The notes under the pieces were generated by a model. The model was not told the origin of the DNA, did not search any database, and saw only the letters and a program-made list of their open reading frames with translations. A program made the translations under genes and the position numbers. From the NCBI GenBank assembly GCA_021774335.1, contig JAJFJD010000057.1:55957-119956 (forward strand): DNA of 64,000 bases, read 5' to 3'. This document shows positions 33,665 through 42,829 of this stretch, piece by piece. The stretch's first letter is position 1. Every line of letters starts with the position of its first letter. Source of the stretch: Alphaproteobacteria bacterium (GTDB lineage Bacteria > Pseudomonadota > Alphaproteobacteria > UBA8366).

Positions 33665-34642
33665 ATGAATCGCTACGTCATCATCGGCAACGGTAAGATG
33701 GCTATCGATTGCCTGAAAATGGCGGTCGAGGCCGGTATTGGGGATGTGGCGCTGGTGGTTTGCGACTCCTTGGAGGAAACCCCGGTATCCCGCATTGCCA
33801 CGGTGTGCGACGAGCTGGGTATCCCATGCCGTGACAATGGGAACGTCAATGATCCCGCCCTGGTGGAGGAAATCCGAGCCATCGAGCCGGATGTGATTTT
33901 CAATATCAACAGCTTCAAGATCATTCGGGAAGACCTGTTGGCAACCCCGAAGACCGGCATCATCAACTTCCATAATGGACCGCTGCCGCGCTATGGCGGC
34001 GTGAACGTGTGCTCCTGGGCAATTCTCGAGGGCGCGCCGACCTACGGTATCACCTGGATGTTCATTAGCCGGGGCGTGGATACAGGCGATCTGGTGGTGC
34101 AATCGCTGTTCGACCTGACCGGCCGGGAGGCGGCGGTGTCCCTGGTAGGCCGCTGTATCAAGGAAGGGATTCGGGTCTTTCCGAACCTACTGGCGCAAAT
34201 CAAGGCCGGGAACATCAACCGGATTCCGCAAGTATCTGCAAAGGCGACATACTTCTCCAAAAAGGACACGCCTTACAACGGTCTGTTCCCTTTCGAACTG
34301 CCGATCGACGCGTTGGATCGCTATGTTCGGGCAGTGTCCTTTTATCCCATGGAAAACAACTTCATTCTGCCCGAGGTTCGGCTCGGCGACCGATCCCTAT
34401 GGGTGGGGCGCGTGTCGCTAGACCGTGGAGAGAGGCCAGCCAGCGAGGCGGGGCTGATCCTGGAGATTTCCGATAGCGCCCTTACCGTAGCCTGCAAGTT
34501 GGGTGCGGCTGTCTTCCGAAACCTGATCGACATCCATGGGAAGCCCGTCGCGATTGCAGACTTGGTCGCGGAGCACAGGTTGGAGGCCGGTAAGTCCGGT
34601 TTCGAGGTGCTGCCGGTTCCAGGTCTGCCGAAAAAGGGATGA
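33665..34642 (+). CDS. Formyltransferase family protein (N10-formyl-THF dependent)
   Basis: A 325-residue protein with the methionyl-tRNA formyltransferase-like fold. N-terminal NRYVIIGNGKMAIDCLKMAVEAG, the N...H-x-G-P-L-P motif in GIINFHNGPLPRYGG near residues 98-112, and the catalytic Asp in SRGVDTGDLVVQ near 137-148. The C-terminal 100 residues, with AVSFYPMENNF and RLGDRSLWVGRVS, look like the Fmt C-terminal beta barrel. It is not canonical Fmt; members act on sugar nucleotides, amino sugars or siderophore precursors. ATG 33665 begins the conserved part. Confidence 0.78.
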   Translation: MNRYVIIGNGKMAIDCLKMAVEAGIGDVALVVCDSLEETPVSRIATVCDELGIPCRDNGNVNDPALVEEIRAIEPDVIFNINSFKIIREDLLATPKTGIINFHNGPLPRYGGVNVCSWAILEGAPTYGITWMFISRGVDTGDLVVQSLFDLTGREAAVSLVGRCIKEGIRVFPNLLAQIKAGNINRIPQVSAKATYFSKKDTPYNGLFPFELPIDALDRYVRAVSFYPMENNFILPEVRLGDRSLWVGRVSLDRGERPASEAGLILEISDSALTVACKLGAAVFRNLIDIHGKPVAIADLVAEHRLEAGKSGFEVLPVPGLPKKG

Positions 34643-34652
34643 TGCGGGGTGG

Positions 34653-36197
34653 TTAGGCCATCCCGATCTGCGGTGGAAAGGTCTCCATTCGGGTGCCCGG
34701 CCGCGCCTGCATGATTTCCTCCAGCTGGCACCGTACAGCGGCGTAGGCCGGATCGTCGAAGCGGTTTTCCATTTCCGTCGGGTCGTTAACAAGGTCGTAG
34801 AGCTCGCCGGCACCGGTGAGCAGCTCGAATGTGCATTTGTGGGTGGCCGTCCGCACCGTCCGCAGGTCCATATCGAATCCGTAGCGCGACTTGTGGACAT
34901 ACCACTCGCTCAAGGCGGCTTCCCGGCCCGCCGAGCCGTCGCCCTGGATCAGGGGATGAAGGCTTTGGCCCTGGAGGGCATTGGGCGCCGGAACATTCGC
35001 GAAATCATAGAAGGTCGGCGCCAGGTCCAAGGTAGAGACCGGATCGTTTACGATCTTGCCTGCCGGAATGCCGGGCCCGTCGACGATCATGCCGACGCGC
35101 AACACCCCTTCGTACAGCGTCGGCCCCTTGAGATAGAGGCCGTGATCGCCCAGCAGATCGCCATGGTCGGTCGTGTATATGACGATGGTGTTGCCGCGGT
35201 CCCCGGCTGCGTCCAATGCGTCGAGGATCCGTCCGACCTGGTGATCGATCATCGAAATCATGCCGTAGTAGTTGGTCGTCATGTCACGCAGCTGCACGTC
35301 GGTCTGCGGCGGGACCTTCTGGCCCTTCATGCGGTAGCGCTGGATCTCCGGATCGTCGATGACCGGCTTTCCTTCGAGCGAGGCCTTGTGCCACCAGGGC
35401 CGACGTTCCAGATCGAGCGTGCGGTGTTCGGGAATCTCCACCTCGTCGGGATGGTGCAGGCGGCTCCACGGTTCCGGGCAGTCGAAGGCATGATGCGGGT
35501 CGGGGAACGACACCCACATGCAAAAGGGGTCGGTGCGGTCGCGGTTTCGCAGCCATTCGATGCTGCGGTCGCCAATCCAGCTGCTGCTGTGCCATGCGGC
35601 AGGCAGGCCCGAGTGCCAGGTTTGCGCCGCGCCAGTGACCGGTGGCAGTTCGGTCGCCCAGCGGTCCAGCGCCTCGCCGTCCTGGCCGCGGCTGAAGAAG
35701 AAGCGTTCGTAGTGCTGGCCGATCGGCGGCCGTTTGTTTTCGCGCGCCTTGTTCAGATGTCCATGGACAATCAATTCGACATGTTCGAACCCCATATACG
35801 GGCCGCACCAGTCGTCCGGGTAGGTCTGCGAGCCGGAATTGCATTCCGGCGTGTCGGTCGGGTTATAGGTGGTTTTGGTCGAAAAATGCGCCTTGCCGAA
35901 GAAGGCGGTGGCGTAGCCTGCCTTGCCGAGAGTCCCGCCGAACCCGGTTTCGCCGGTTGCCGGATCCAGATTGATGCCGTTGTCGGCGACGCCGTGGGTA
36001 TAGGGCAGCAATCCGGTCAGCATGGAGGCGCGCGCGGGCTGGCAGAAGGCGGACGGCGTGATGCACGCGCCGAAATGGGTGCCATTTCTCGCCATACGGT
36101 CGAGATGCGGGGTCTTGACCGACCGGCCTTCGAAACCGAAACAGTCGCCGCGCTGTTGATCCGACGTGATGAGGAGAATATTGGGCCGATCGGTCAT
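34653..36197 (-). CDS. Sulfatase family hydrolase (type I, formylglycine)
   Basis: A 514-residue alkaline-phosphatase-fold hydrolase of sulfate or phosphonate esters. The N-terminal metal site is RPNILLITSDQQRGD (residues 4-18). C52 in FCQPARASMLTG fits the C-x-P-S/A-R signature matured to formylglycine. TTDHGDLLGDHGL near 345-357 supplies the second metal-binding Asp/His set. ATG 36197 was chosen because MTDRPNILL is the family start; an upstream frame adds 52 unrelated residues. No signal peptide, so probably cytoplasmic. Divergent from the PEP-mutase-family gene. Confidence 0.88.
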   Translation of the reverse strand: MTDRPNILLITSDQQRGDCFGFEGRSVKTPHLDRMARNGTHFGACITPSAFCQPARASMLTGLLPYTHGVADNGINLDPATGETGFGGTLGKAGYATAFFGKAHFSTKTTYNPTDTPECNSGSQTYPDDWCGPYMGFEHVELIVHGHLNKARENKRPPIGQHYERFFFSRGQDGEALDRWATELPPVTGAAQTWHSGLPAAWHSSSWIGDRSIEWLRNRDRTDPFCMWVSFPDPHHAFDCPEPWSRLHHPDEVEIPEHRTLDLERRPWWHKASLEGKPVIDDPEIQRYRMKGQKVPPQTDVQLRDMTTNYYGMISMIDHQVGRILDALDAAGDRGNTIVIYTTDHGDLLGDHGLYLKGPTLYEGVLRVGMIVDGPGIPAGKIVNDPVSTLDLAPTFYDFANVPAPNALQGQSLHPLIQGDGSAGREAALSEWYVHKSRYGFDMDLRTVRTATHKCTFELLTGAGELYDLVNDPTEMENRFDDPAYAAVRCQLEEIMQARPGTRMETFPPQIGMA

Positions 36198-36291
36198 GTG
36201 TTTGTCCGCTGCTGTTGCCGGATCGCAGGATATACCAATCTCGGATATCTTGTTTTCCAACGATTGATCTGGACCGTAGAGGAAACGCCCC

Positions 36292-37233
36292 ATGCTGCAC
36301 ATCACGACAACCCCGGCCGAACGTCGGAAACAGTTTCGCGACGCCTTGGCCACCGGGAAGCTCCAGCGCTTCGCCGGTGCATTTTCGCCCTTCGTCGCGA
36401 TGTTAATGGAGCAACAGGGCTTCGACGGGGTCTATATCCCAGGCGCATCGCTCTCCAACGATCTTGGCTTGCCGGACGTGGCCCTGACGACACTGACCGA
36501 GGTTTCCACCCGCGGGTATCAGATCGCGCGGGCAACCAACCTGCCGACGATCATCGACGTGGATACGGGGTTCGGCGAACCGCAGAGCGTTTACCGCACC
36601 GCGCGGGAGATGGAGTCCCTTGGCGTGTGCTGCATCCATATTGAAGACCAGCAGGAACCGAAACGCTGCGGTCATCTCGACAACAAGAAGATCACCACGG
36701 TCGAGCGGATGGCCGCGCGCATCAAGGCGGCGCTCGATGGGCGGATCGACAGTAATTTCCTGGTGATGGCGCGAACCGATGCCCGTGCGGTCGAAGGGTT
36801 GGATGCCGCCATCGACCGCGCCAAGGCGTATGTCGATGCCGGCGCTGAAGCCATCTTCGCCGAGGCAATGCATGACGAAAGCGAGTATGCGGCCTTCCGA
36901 AAGGCGATCGACGTGCCGATCCTGTCCAACATGACTGCATTCGGCCAGAGCAAGCTTTTGACCGCACAGCAGCTGCAGGACCTGGGGGTCAATATAGTCA
37001 TCTATCCGAACACGACTTTCCGGCTTGCGATGAAGGCGGTCGAGGAGGGCATGGCACAACTTCTGGCCGAAGGAACACAGGAGGGGTTCATCGACAGACT
37101 GCAGCCTCGGTCCCGCTTATATGAGATCCTGGGATATGAGAATTACAACCGCTTCGAAGAAGGCACTTTCGATTTCAATGTCCCGGACGGCAAGGGTACC
37201 ACCGATGGACAGAAAGCAGCTGCGGACGATTGA
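36292..37233 (+). CDS. Isocitrate lyase/PEP mutase superfamily enzyme (methylisocitrate lyase-like)
   Basis: A 313-residue TIM-barrel lyase. The catalytic signature KRCGHLDNKKI is near residues 123-133; ahead of it are YIPGASLSNDLGLPDVA near 48-64 and the Mg-binding DVDTGFGE near 86-93. The K-R-C-G-H motif and later ARTDAR are those of PrpB and related carbon-carbon lyases rather than phosphonopyruvate enzymes. No prpC or prpD is nearby, so the substrate could be a different 2-hydroxy-dicarboxylate. Confidence 0.82.
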   Translation: MLHITTTPAERRKQFRDALATGKLQRFAGAFSPFVAMLMEQQGFDGVYIPGASLSNDLGLPDVALTTLTEVSTRGYQIARATNLPTIIDVDTGFGEPQSVYRTAREMESLGVCCIHIEDQQEPKRCGHLDNKKITTVERMAARIKAALDGRIDSNFLVMARTDARAVEGLDAAIDRAKAYVDAGAEAIFAEAMHDESEYAAFRKAIDVPILSNMTAFGQSKLLTAQQLQDLGVNIVIYPNTTFRLAMKAVEEGMAQLLAEGTQEGFIDRLQPRSRLYEILGYENYNRFEEGTFDFNVPDGKGTTDGQKAAADD

Positions 37234-37455
37234 TAAGAAGCGAATAAGTTCTTTATTCAACTCTAAAATATAGAAATGGCCTTATATTTACTCCTTAAGG
37301 TAGTAAGAATATGGATTTATTGCTTTCTATCCATAAATTACATAATAGTTTCCGAAGTTTACGCATAGGTTGCGTGTAATTATAATATTCTATTAATACG
37401 TTCAACCTACTCTGATACATCCAGCGATTTCCTTGAATTTGGGTTGGATGGAAGA

Positions 37456-38883
37456 GTGGTTGGTTTGATTTCACGGTTTTCGGGTTTTCTGGGAAAGCTC
37501 CGTCGCGACACGCGAGGGAGCACGGTGACGTTGATCGCGGCTGCGGCGATTCCGCTTGTGGCATTCACGGGGCTCGCGGTCGATACTGCACGCGGTTACC
37601 TGATTAAGACGCGTCTAAGCTATGCGCTGGATTCCGCCGCGTTGGCCGGTGGCCGCGTCATGTTCGACGTTACCGCGCGCGATGCCGCGATCCAGAAGTT
37701 CTTTGATGCGAACTTCCCGGCCGGGTATATGGGCGCGACCCTTACGGGCCCCACGACCACGGTCAATACGGTTGATCAGACAATCAAATTGGACGCGAGC
37801 GTTACCCTCGACACGACGTTGATGTCGGTCCTGGGTGTCGATGATGTGGAGGTTGCCGCCTCGGCGGAAGTGCAGCGCCAAGTCAAGGGTATGGAGCTGG
37901 CGCTGGTTCTCGATAACACGGGATCGATGCGCTACACCGCGTCGGGATCGTCGCAATCGAAGGTCGAGGATTTGAAGGACGCGTCGCTTCAACTCGTGAA
38001 CATTTTGTATGCGGGTCGGGAAGAGATCGACGATTTTTACATGTCGATCGTGCCCTATACGTCGATGGTAAATGTGGGCCAGCAGCACAGCGGTTTTCTC
38101 ACCGGATTGAACCAGGCTGCCTATAGTCCGGCGGTGTGGAAGGGGTGTGTCGAGGCGCGCCATCTGAGCACTCGTGACCGCAATGACGATACGCCATCCG
38201 ACGAAGGGTTCGTTCCGGCCTATTGGCCCCAGACTGCGACAAGCTTAGACTGGCCGCCGATTGTCGACACGAATGAATCAAGTGCGCGGGGTCCCAATGC
38301 AAACTGCGCCGACCCGATTCAGCCTTTGATCAAGGCAAAAACCGATGTCGAGGACGTCTTGAACGCAATGGTCTACTGGCGCCATGGCGGGACGATGGGC
38401 AACGCTGGCCTCGTTTGGGGTTGGCGTACCATATCGCCGCGCTGGCGGGGCTTGTGGGTCGGCGGCGATGATTCGTCGACCCTGCCGAAGGACTATCTTG
38501 CGGACCTGTTGGCGGCTAGCCAGCCGTTGTCCGATAAGGCGGTCGTGATGATGACCGATGGTCAGAACAATATCGTCTACAATCATTATTCGGCCTACGG
38601 TATGCGCCAATGGAACCGGTTGGGCTCGACGTCGAATTCGGGCATCAAGACGGAAATCAATTCTCGGATGCTCGAGACCTGCGACCTCATGAAGGATGAG
38701 GGGATCATCATCTATACGATCACCTTCGATACAGAAGGGTCATCCAACCAAGCGATCCGCGATACTTATGAGGACTGCGCGACAACACCGGGCCACTACT
38801 TCAATTCGCCCGGTGAGGATGAACTGACCGCGGCGTTCATCGCAATCGGAACGCAGCTCAGTAACCTTCGGCTTGCGAAGTAA
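37456..38883 (+). CDS. TadG-like pilus-assembly protein with von Willebrand factor A domain
   Basis: About 475 residues. The N-terminal FLGKLRRDTRGSTVTLIAAAAIPLVAFTGLAVDTARGY is the TadE/TadG-type inner-membrane anchor found in Tad pilus systems. A VWA domain begins near residue 150 with the MIDAS-type motif LVLDNTGSM; PYTSMVNVG and MMTDGQNNI follow. The start is uncertain: GTG 37456 is taken because GGATGGA lies ahead, but TTG 37444 or 37465 are possible. The 37234-37455 leader is very AT-rich. It may act with the two Flp pilins elsewhere in the window; other tad genes are not present. Confidence 0.78.
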   Translation: MVGLISRFSGFLGKLRRDTRGSTVTLIAAAAIPLVAFTGLAVDTARGYLIKTRLSYALDSAALAGGRVMFDVTARDAAIQKFFDANFPAGYMGATLTGPTTTVNTVDQTIKLDASVTLDTTLMSVLGVDDVEVAASAEVQRQVKGMELALVLDNTGSMRYTASGSSQSKVEDLKDASLQLVNILYAGREEIDDFYMSIVPYTSMVNVGQQHSGFLTGLNQAAYSPAVWKGCVEARHLSTRDRNDDTPSDEGFVPAYWPQTATSLDWPPIVDTNESSARGPNANCADPIQPLIKAKTDVEDVLNAMVYWRHGGTMGNAGLVWGWRTISPRWRGLWVGGDDSSTLPKDYLADLLAASQPLSDKAVVMMTDGQNNIVYNHYSAYGMRQWNRLGSTSNSGIKTEINSRMLETCDLMKDEGIIIYTITFDTEGSSNQAIRDTYEDCATTPGHYFNSPGEDELTAAFIAIGTQLSNLRLAK

Positions 38884-39010
38884 ATCCACGGCGCTGCTGA
38901 GCCTATAGGTAGGCTCGCTCGTCCTCGTTTCGTCGCTAACTTTCGCGCGCGGGCATTCCGGCGCATACTTGTCCTTCCTTGTTTGAATTCCGACATCTGG
39001 GGAGGACGGC

Positions 39011-40726
39011 GTGCCGACATTCACGGTCGAGACGGAACGGAACGTGCCGGCGCAAATGCGCGACGGCGTGACTTTGCGGGCGGATGTGCACCGGCCGCGC
39101 GATGACGGTCATTTCCCGGTTCTGCTGTGCCGCACGCCCTACGGCAAGACCCGCCGCAAGATGCATGACGAGATCGCCGCCGAAATGGCGGCCCGCGGCT
39201 ATATCGTCGTGTTCCAGGATCTGCGGGGCCGCTATGATTCCGACGGCGAACCGTTGCTCCATATGGGCAGCCATCCGCTCAATCCCTGCATCAATGACGG
39301 CCACGACACGGTCGAGTGGTGCGCCACGCTGCCTGGGTCGACCGGCAAGGTCGGGACGTTCGGGAATTCCTATTGCGGCATGACCCAGTGGGAAATGGCG
39401 CCGACGCGGCCGCCACACCTGGTCTGCATGTTTGCGCAAGGCGTGGTCGCCAATCATCTCGACCGACATATGAGCGGCGTGGTGCGCCTCGGCCGCCGCA
39501 TGACGTGGACGATCAACACGATCAGCCCGGACATGGCACGGCGGCTTCAGGTACCGGGTGCGCCGAAGACGCCAGAAGAGGCGGACGCGCTGTGGGAGGA
39601 GCGGGACCGCAGCAAATGGCTCTGGTATCTGCCGCTGTCGGAAATTCCCGAGAGCGCGATGCCGGGCATGCACGAATACTGGCACCGGCTGCTGCGGGAA
39701 ACCGTCAAGGATCATTTCGCTCACGAGGCGCGGCACAAGGAAGTAGACGTACCGGCGCTGAGCGGGACCGGCTGGTATGACCAGCAGGTCGGAACGATCA
39801 AACAGTTCAGCGGTATGCAGGCGAACGGCAAGACCGAATTCGCCCGCGAGAACCAGCGGCTGATCGTCGGACCGTGGGGGCATACCACGTTGTCGTTGGG
39901 CCGCCATGTCGGCGAACTGGATTTCGGGTCTGCGGCCGAATGGGATTATTTCGAGATGGCCGATGCGTGGTTCGCCAAGTGGCTGAAGGGCGAGCGCACC
40001 GCGGCGGACGATTGGGCGCCTGCGCAAATTTTCGTCATGGGCCGCAATCAGTGGCGGCATGACGATCAGTGGCCGCCCAAGGGCATGCGGGAGACACCCT
40101 GGTATTTTCACAGCGGCGGGCATGCCGACACCATCTCCGGGGACGGAACGCTGTCGCCGGAACCGCCGTCCGACGAACCGGCGGATCAATACGACTACGA
40201 TCCACGCGATCCGGTCATGACCATTTACACCAAGTCCGGCCAGCAGGTGCCGATGGATCAACGGCCGCTCGACGGGCGGCGGGACATCCTGCGCTATACC
40301 TCGCCGCCACTGTCGGAGGCGCTGGAGGTCGTAGGGCCGGTATCGGTCGTCCTTCATGCCGCGTCGTCCGCGCCGGATACCGATTTCATCGCCAAGCTGA
40401 TCGACGTTCATCCCGATGGATTCGTCCAGGAATTGTGCTATGGCTTGATCCGCGCGCGGCACCGCAACGGGACCGACCGAACCGACCTGATCACGCCGGG
40501 CGAGGTCTACGAATACACCATTACGCTGAACCCGACCGGGAACTGCTTCCTGCCGGGGCATCGTATTCGTGTCGATATCCAAAGCAGCGATTTCCCGAAC
40601 TTCGACCGCAACCACAACACCGGCGGCGACGATTACTTCGAGCCGGCGCTGGCCACGGCGCATCAGACAGTTTTCCATGATTCGGTACGACCGTCGCATG
40701 TGCTATTGCCGGTGGTCCCGTCGTAG
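39011..40726 (+). CDS. CocE/NonD-family (peptidase S15-like) hydrolase
   Basis: Alpha/beta hydrolase of 571 residues. The N-terminal RDGVTLRADVHRP...PVLLCRTPYGK opens the S15 fold. The nucleophile is S120 in TFGNSYCGMTQWEMA, and a helical cap follows. The C-terminal jelly-roll typical of cocaine-esterase/X-Pro dipeptidyl-peptidases includes VVGPVSVVLHAASSAPDTDFIAKL and HRIRVDIQSSDFPNF. GTG 39011 has a strong GGGGAGGA. No signal peptide; acts on an ester or amide substrate that is not known. Confidence 0.9.
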   Translation: MPTFTVETERNVPAQMRDGVTLRADVHRPRDDGHFPVLLCRTPYGKTRRKMHDEIAAEMAARGYIVVFQDLRGRYDSDGEPLLHMGSHPLNPCINDGHDTVEWCATLPGSTGKVGTFGNSYCGMTQWEMAPTRPPHLVCMFAQGVVANHLDRHMSGVVRLGRRMTWTINTISPDMARRLQVPGAPKTPEEADALWEERDRSKWLWYLPLSEIPESAMPGMHEYWHRLLRETVKDHFAHEARHKEVDVPALSGTGWYDQQVGTIKQFSGMQANGKTEFARENQRLIVGPWGHTTLSLGRHVGELDFGSAAEWDYFEMADAWFAKWLKGERTAADDWAPAQIFVMGRNQWRHDDQWPPKGMRETPWYFHSGGHADTISGDGTLSPEPPSDEPADQYDYDPRDPVMTIYTKSGQQVPMDQRPLDGRRDILRYTSPPLSEALEVVGPVSVVLHAASSAPDTDFIAKLIDVHPDGFVQELCYGLIRARHRNGTDRTDLITPGEVYEYTITLNPTGNCFLPGHRIRVDIQSSDFPNFDRNHNTGGDDYFEPALATAHQTVFHDSVRPSHVLLPVVPS

Positions 40727-40777
40727 CGGGAGCCGGCTAGTTGATGTTGTGGTCGTGCGCGCGAGCAACGAATAGTG

Positions 40778-41989
40778 CTACTGACGGTCCGCCGCAGCGC
40801 GATTCCGGCGGCCGGTCATGCATCGCTCGATCGGAAGGTGCATTGTGGCGGTCGTTCCTTCGCCCTGTTCGCTTTCAATGTGCAATCGGCCGCCGTGAAG
40901 GCGCAGCAGTGAATTTGTGATTGCCAGACCGAGTCCGGTCCCCTCACGGGCCATATAGGCGCTACTCTGACCGCCCTGGACGAAGGCATCCTTGATTTTC
41001 GGCAAGTCCTCCGCGGCGATGCCAACGCCGGTGTCCACCACACGAACCATGATATTCGTCGTATCGCGTTCGATCCGTATGCCGATGCTACCGTTCGCGG
41101 TCGTGAACTTCGCCGCGTTGGACAGCAGGTTGAGCAAGACTTGTTTCATGGCCCGCCGATCCGCGAAAATCCCGAAATCGATTGTTTCTGGATGGATGGA
41201 CAGGTCGATCTGGCTTTGCATCGCGCCATTGGCGACGATGTCCAGGCATTCCCGCGCCAGTTCGAGCGGGCAAAAGACCGCGGGATTGAGGTCGTATTGA
41301 TTGGCCTCGATCTTCGATAGGTCGAGGATGTCGTTGATCAGGTCGAGAAGATGCTTGCCGCTTCGGTAGATCAGCGCGGAATACTCGCCATATTGCTGGT
41401 GGCCCATCGGGCCGAAGGTCTCCTCGGTCAAAATCTCCGAGAACCCAATGATCGCATTGAGAGGGGTTCTGATCTCGTGGCTCATGTTGGCGAGGAACGA
41501 GGACTTTGCATGATTTGCGGTTTCGGCGCGCTGCCGGGCGTCGGTGAGTTGTCGGGCCAGGACGTCGGCATCTTCGAGCAGGGCGCGCCGCATCTCCGCC
41601 GCGAGATAGGCATCCAACGAATTGTCGGTTAGTGAAAAATCGTCGAATTGGAGGAGGCCCTGTTCGGCGGCGCTTTCGAGATTCGGGACATGCCCAATCA
41701 ACAGGAAGGTCTCACCGTTCTTTTCCATGGCGAGGCCACGGAGGCACACCGAAACGTCGGCCTTGATCCGCAGCGACAACTGGCCATTGTAGGTATGGAG
41801 TTGGGTGAGGTTCTTTGGATTCTTGGGGCGTTCGAACTGGATCGCATCGAATAGATTTGTGCCGATGAGCTCTTCCGGGAACAGGCGCTCGAGCGACGGT
41901 CCGACCGCGCAAATCCGACCGATGTCGTCCGTGCGGATGTAGGGCGGGAAGAGCTTCGCCAGGTCTTCCGCAGTTAGTGAAAATGCCAT
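40778..41989 (-). CDS. HNOBA-domain sensor histidine kinase (partner of H-NOX)
   Basis: A 403-residue cytoplasmic kinase. Residues 1-125 match the heme-NO-binding-associated (HNOBA) PAS-like domain (LAKLFPPYIRTDDIGRICAVGPSLERLFPEELIG). A short coiled coil lies near 130-165. The HisKA box SFLANMSHEIRTPL has phospho-acceptor H171, and HATPase_c boxes NLLSNAAKF, VVDTGVGI and GTGLGLAI follow. It lies 15 bp downstream of the H-NOX gene, so NO or O2 sensed by H-NOX probably sets kinase activity. No receiver domain is fused and no response regulator is adjacent; the nearest CheY-type gene is at 48731. Confidence 0.92.
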   Translation of the reverse strand: MAFSLTAEDLAKLFPPYIRTDDIGRICAVGPSLERLFPEELIGTNLFDAIQFERPKNPKNLTQLHTYNGQLSLRIKADVSVCLRGLAMEKNGETFLLIGHVPNLESAAEQGLLQFDDFSLTDNSLDAYLAAEMRRALLEDADVLARQLTDARQRAETANHAKSSFLANMSHEIRTPLNAIIGFSEILTEETFGPMGHQQYGEYSALIYRSGKHLLDLINDILDLSKIEANQYDLNPAVFCPLELARECLDIVANGAMQSQIDLSIHPETIDFGIFADRRAMKQVLLNLLSNAAKFTTANGSIGIRIERDTTNIMVRVVDTGVGIAAEDLPKIKDAFVQGGQSSAYMAREGTGLGLAITNSLLRLHGGRLHIESEQGEGTTATMHLPIERCMTGRRNRAAADRQ

Positions 41990-42004
41990 TGGGCCGGCCG
42001 GTGT

Positions 42005-42553
42005 CTACGCGGCCGGATCCGGCTGCAGGTCGATCGTGAAGAGGCAGCCGTCCTCTTGATCCACGTGCGTGACGGTGCCGGTCTCACCAAAACGTGCGAG
42101 CAGCCCATAAAACAGGCCGCGAACGAATGGCGCGAGACCGGTTCGGTCGGACCGGTACATGACCTCGACTGTCGTCTCGGTCGATCGGATGACTTCGAAG
42201 GAGGGCGTCACGGCCTTGTTCATCGACGTCTTAATGCTGGCGTGCAGACGGTCCAGATTCGCGAGGAAAGAGAACAGGTTGTCGCCCGCCATCCGCATGA
42301 TGCCGGCGAAGGATGAGCTATCGGTGAAGTTAATCCAGTAGCCGCCGAACTCTTCCAATACGGCGTCGACTTCCTTGCCGGTCGATACTGAAATAGCACT
42401 GATCAGATTGAGCGTCTGTTCATCGGAATAATGTTGCGCGCTGATGAAAGACTCATCGCCGAGGCCGCTTTTCTGCAGGATGTCCGCCCATGCGGCGGGG
42501 CCGTGGAGATCGTGGATCATCTCCCGGGCAGCTTGATGAATCATGCCGTACAT
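42005..42553 (-). CDS. H-NOX heme nitric-oxide sensor
   Basis: A 182-residue stand-alone H-NOX domain. The N-terminus MYGMIHQAAREMI is typical. The proximal heme ligand is H104 in NLDRLHASI, and the heme-propionate clamp Y-x-S-x-R is Y133-S135-R137 in MYRSDRTGL. Facultative proteobacterial H-NOX proteins bind NO and regulate a neighbouring kinase or cyclase. It is followed directly by the HNOBA kinase. The AT-rich region upstream (42554-42829) shows no clear FNR box. Confidence 0.93.
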   Translation of the reverse strand: MYGMIHQAAREMIHDLHGPAAWADILQKSGLGDESFISAQHYSDEQTLNLISAISVSTGKEVDAVLEEFGGYWINFTDSSSFAGIMRMAGDNLFSFLANLDRLHASIKTSMNKAVTPSFEVIRSTETTVEVMYRSDRTGLAPFVRGLFYGLLARFGETGTVTHVDQEDGCLFTIDLQPDPAA

Positions 42554-42829
42554 AAATTTAATTGCCTCGAGTAATATCTGTCCGGAATCGTAATGAATTT
42601 TGGAATTTGCGATGAATACAGATGTGATTATCCCGGAAATTGGTGAATTTTTGGTTGTTCCAAATGCATGATTTCGACTTTTAGGGGATGAATTTAGTTA
42701 AAATTCGCTGGCTGAGATTAGCCAATTTCCATTTAGAATCATCGCTGTTAACCAAAATCCGCTTGATAAATCCGATGACCTATAACTAAAGTGGTACTGC
42801 TTTTGGTGTGGGAAGCATTGGTGGATATC

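Noticed and set aside
34536..36644. 702-codon plus-strand open frame opposite the sulfatase gene
   Set aside because: It is the antisense of a recognisable sulfatase with all active-site motifs. The frame has Arg/Gly/Val-rich antisense composition, no family motif and no ribosome binding site. High GC makes long antisense frames common.
38936..40699. 587-codon minus-strand open frame opposite the CocE-type hydrolase
   Set aside because: The plus strand encodes a complete hydrolase with strong ribosome binding site and catalytic Ser motif; the opposite frame shows no domain.
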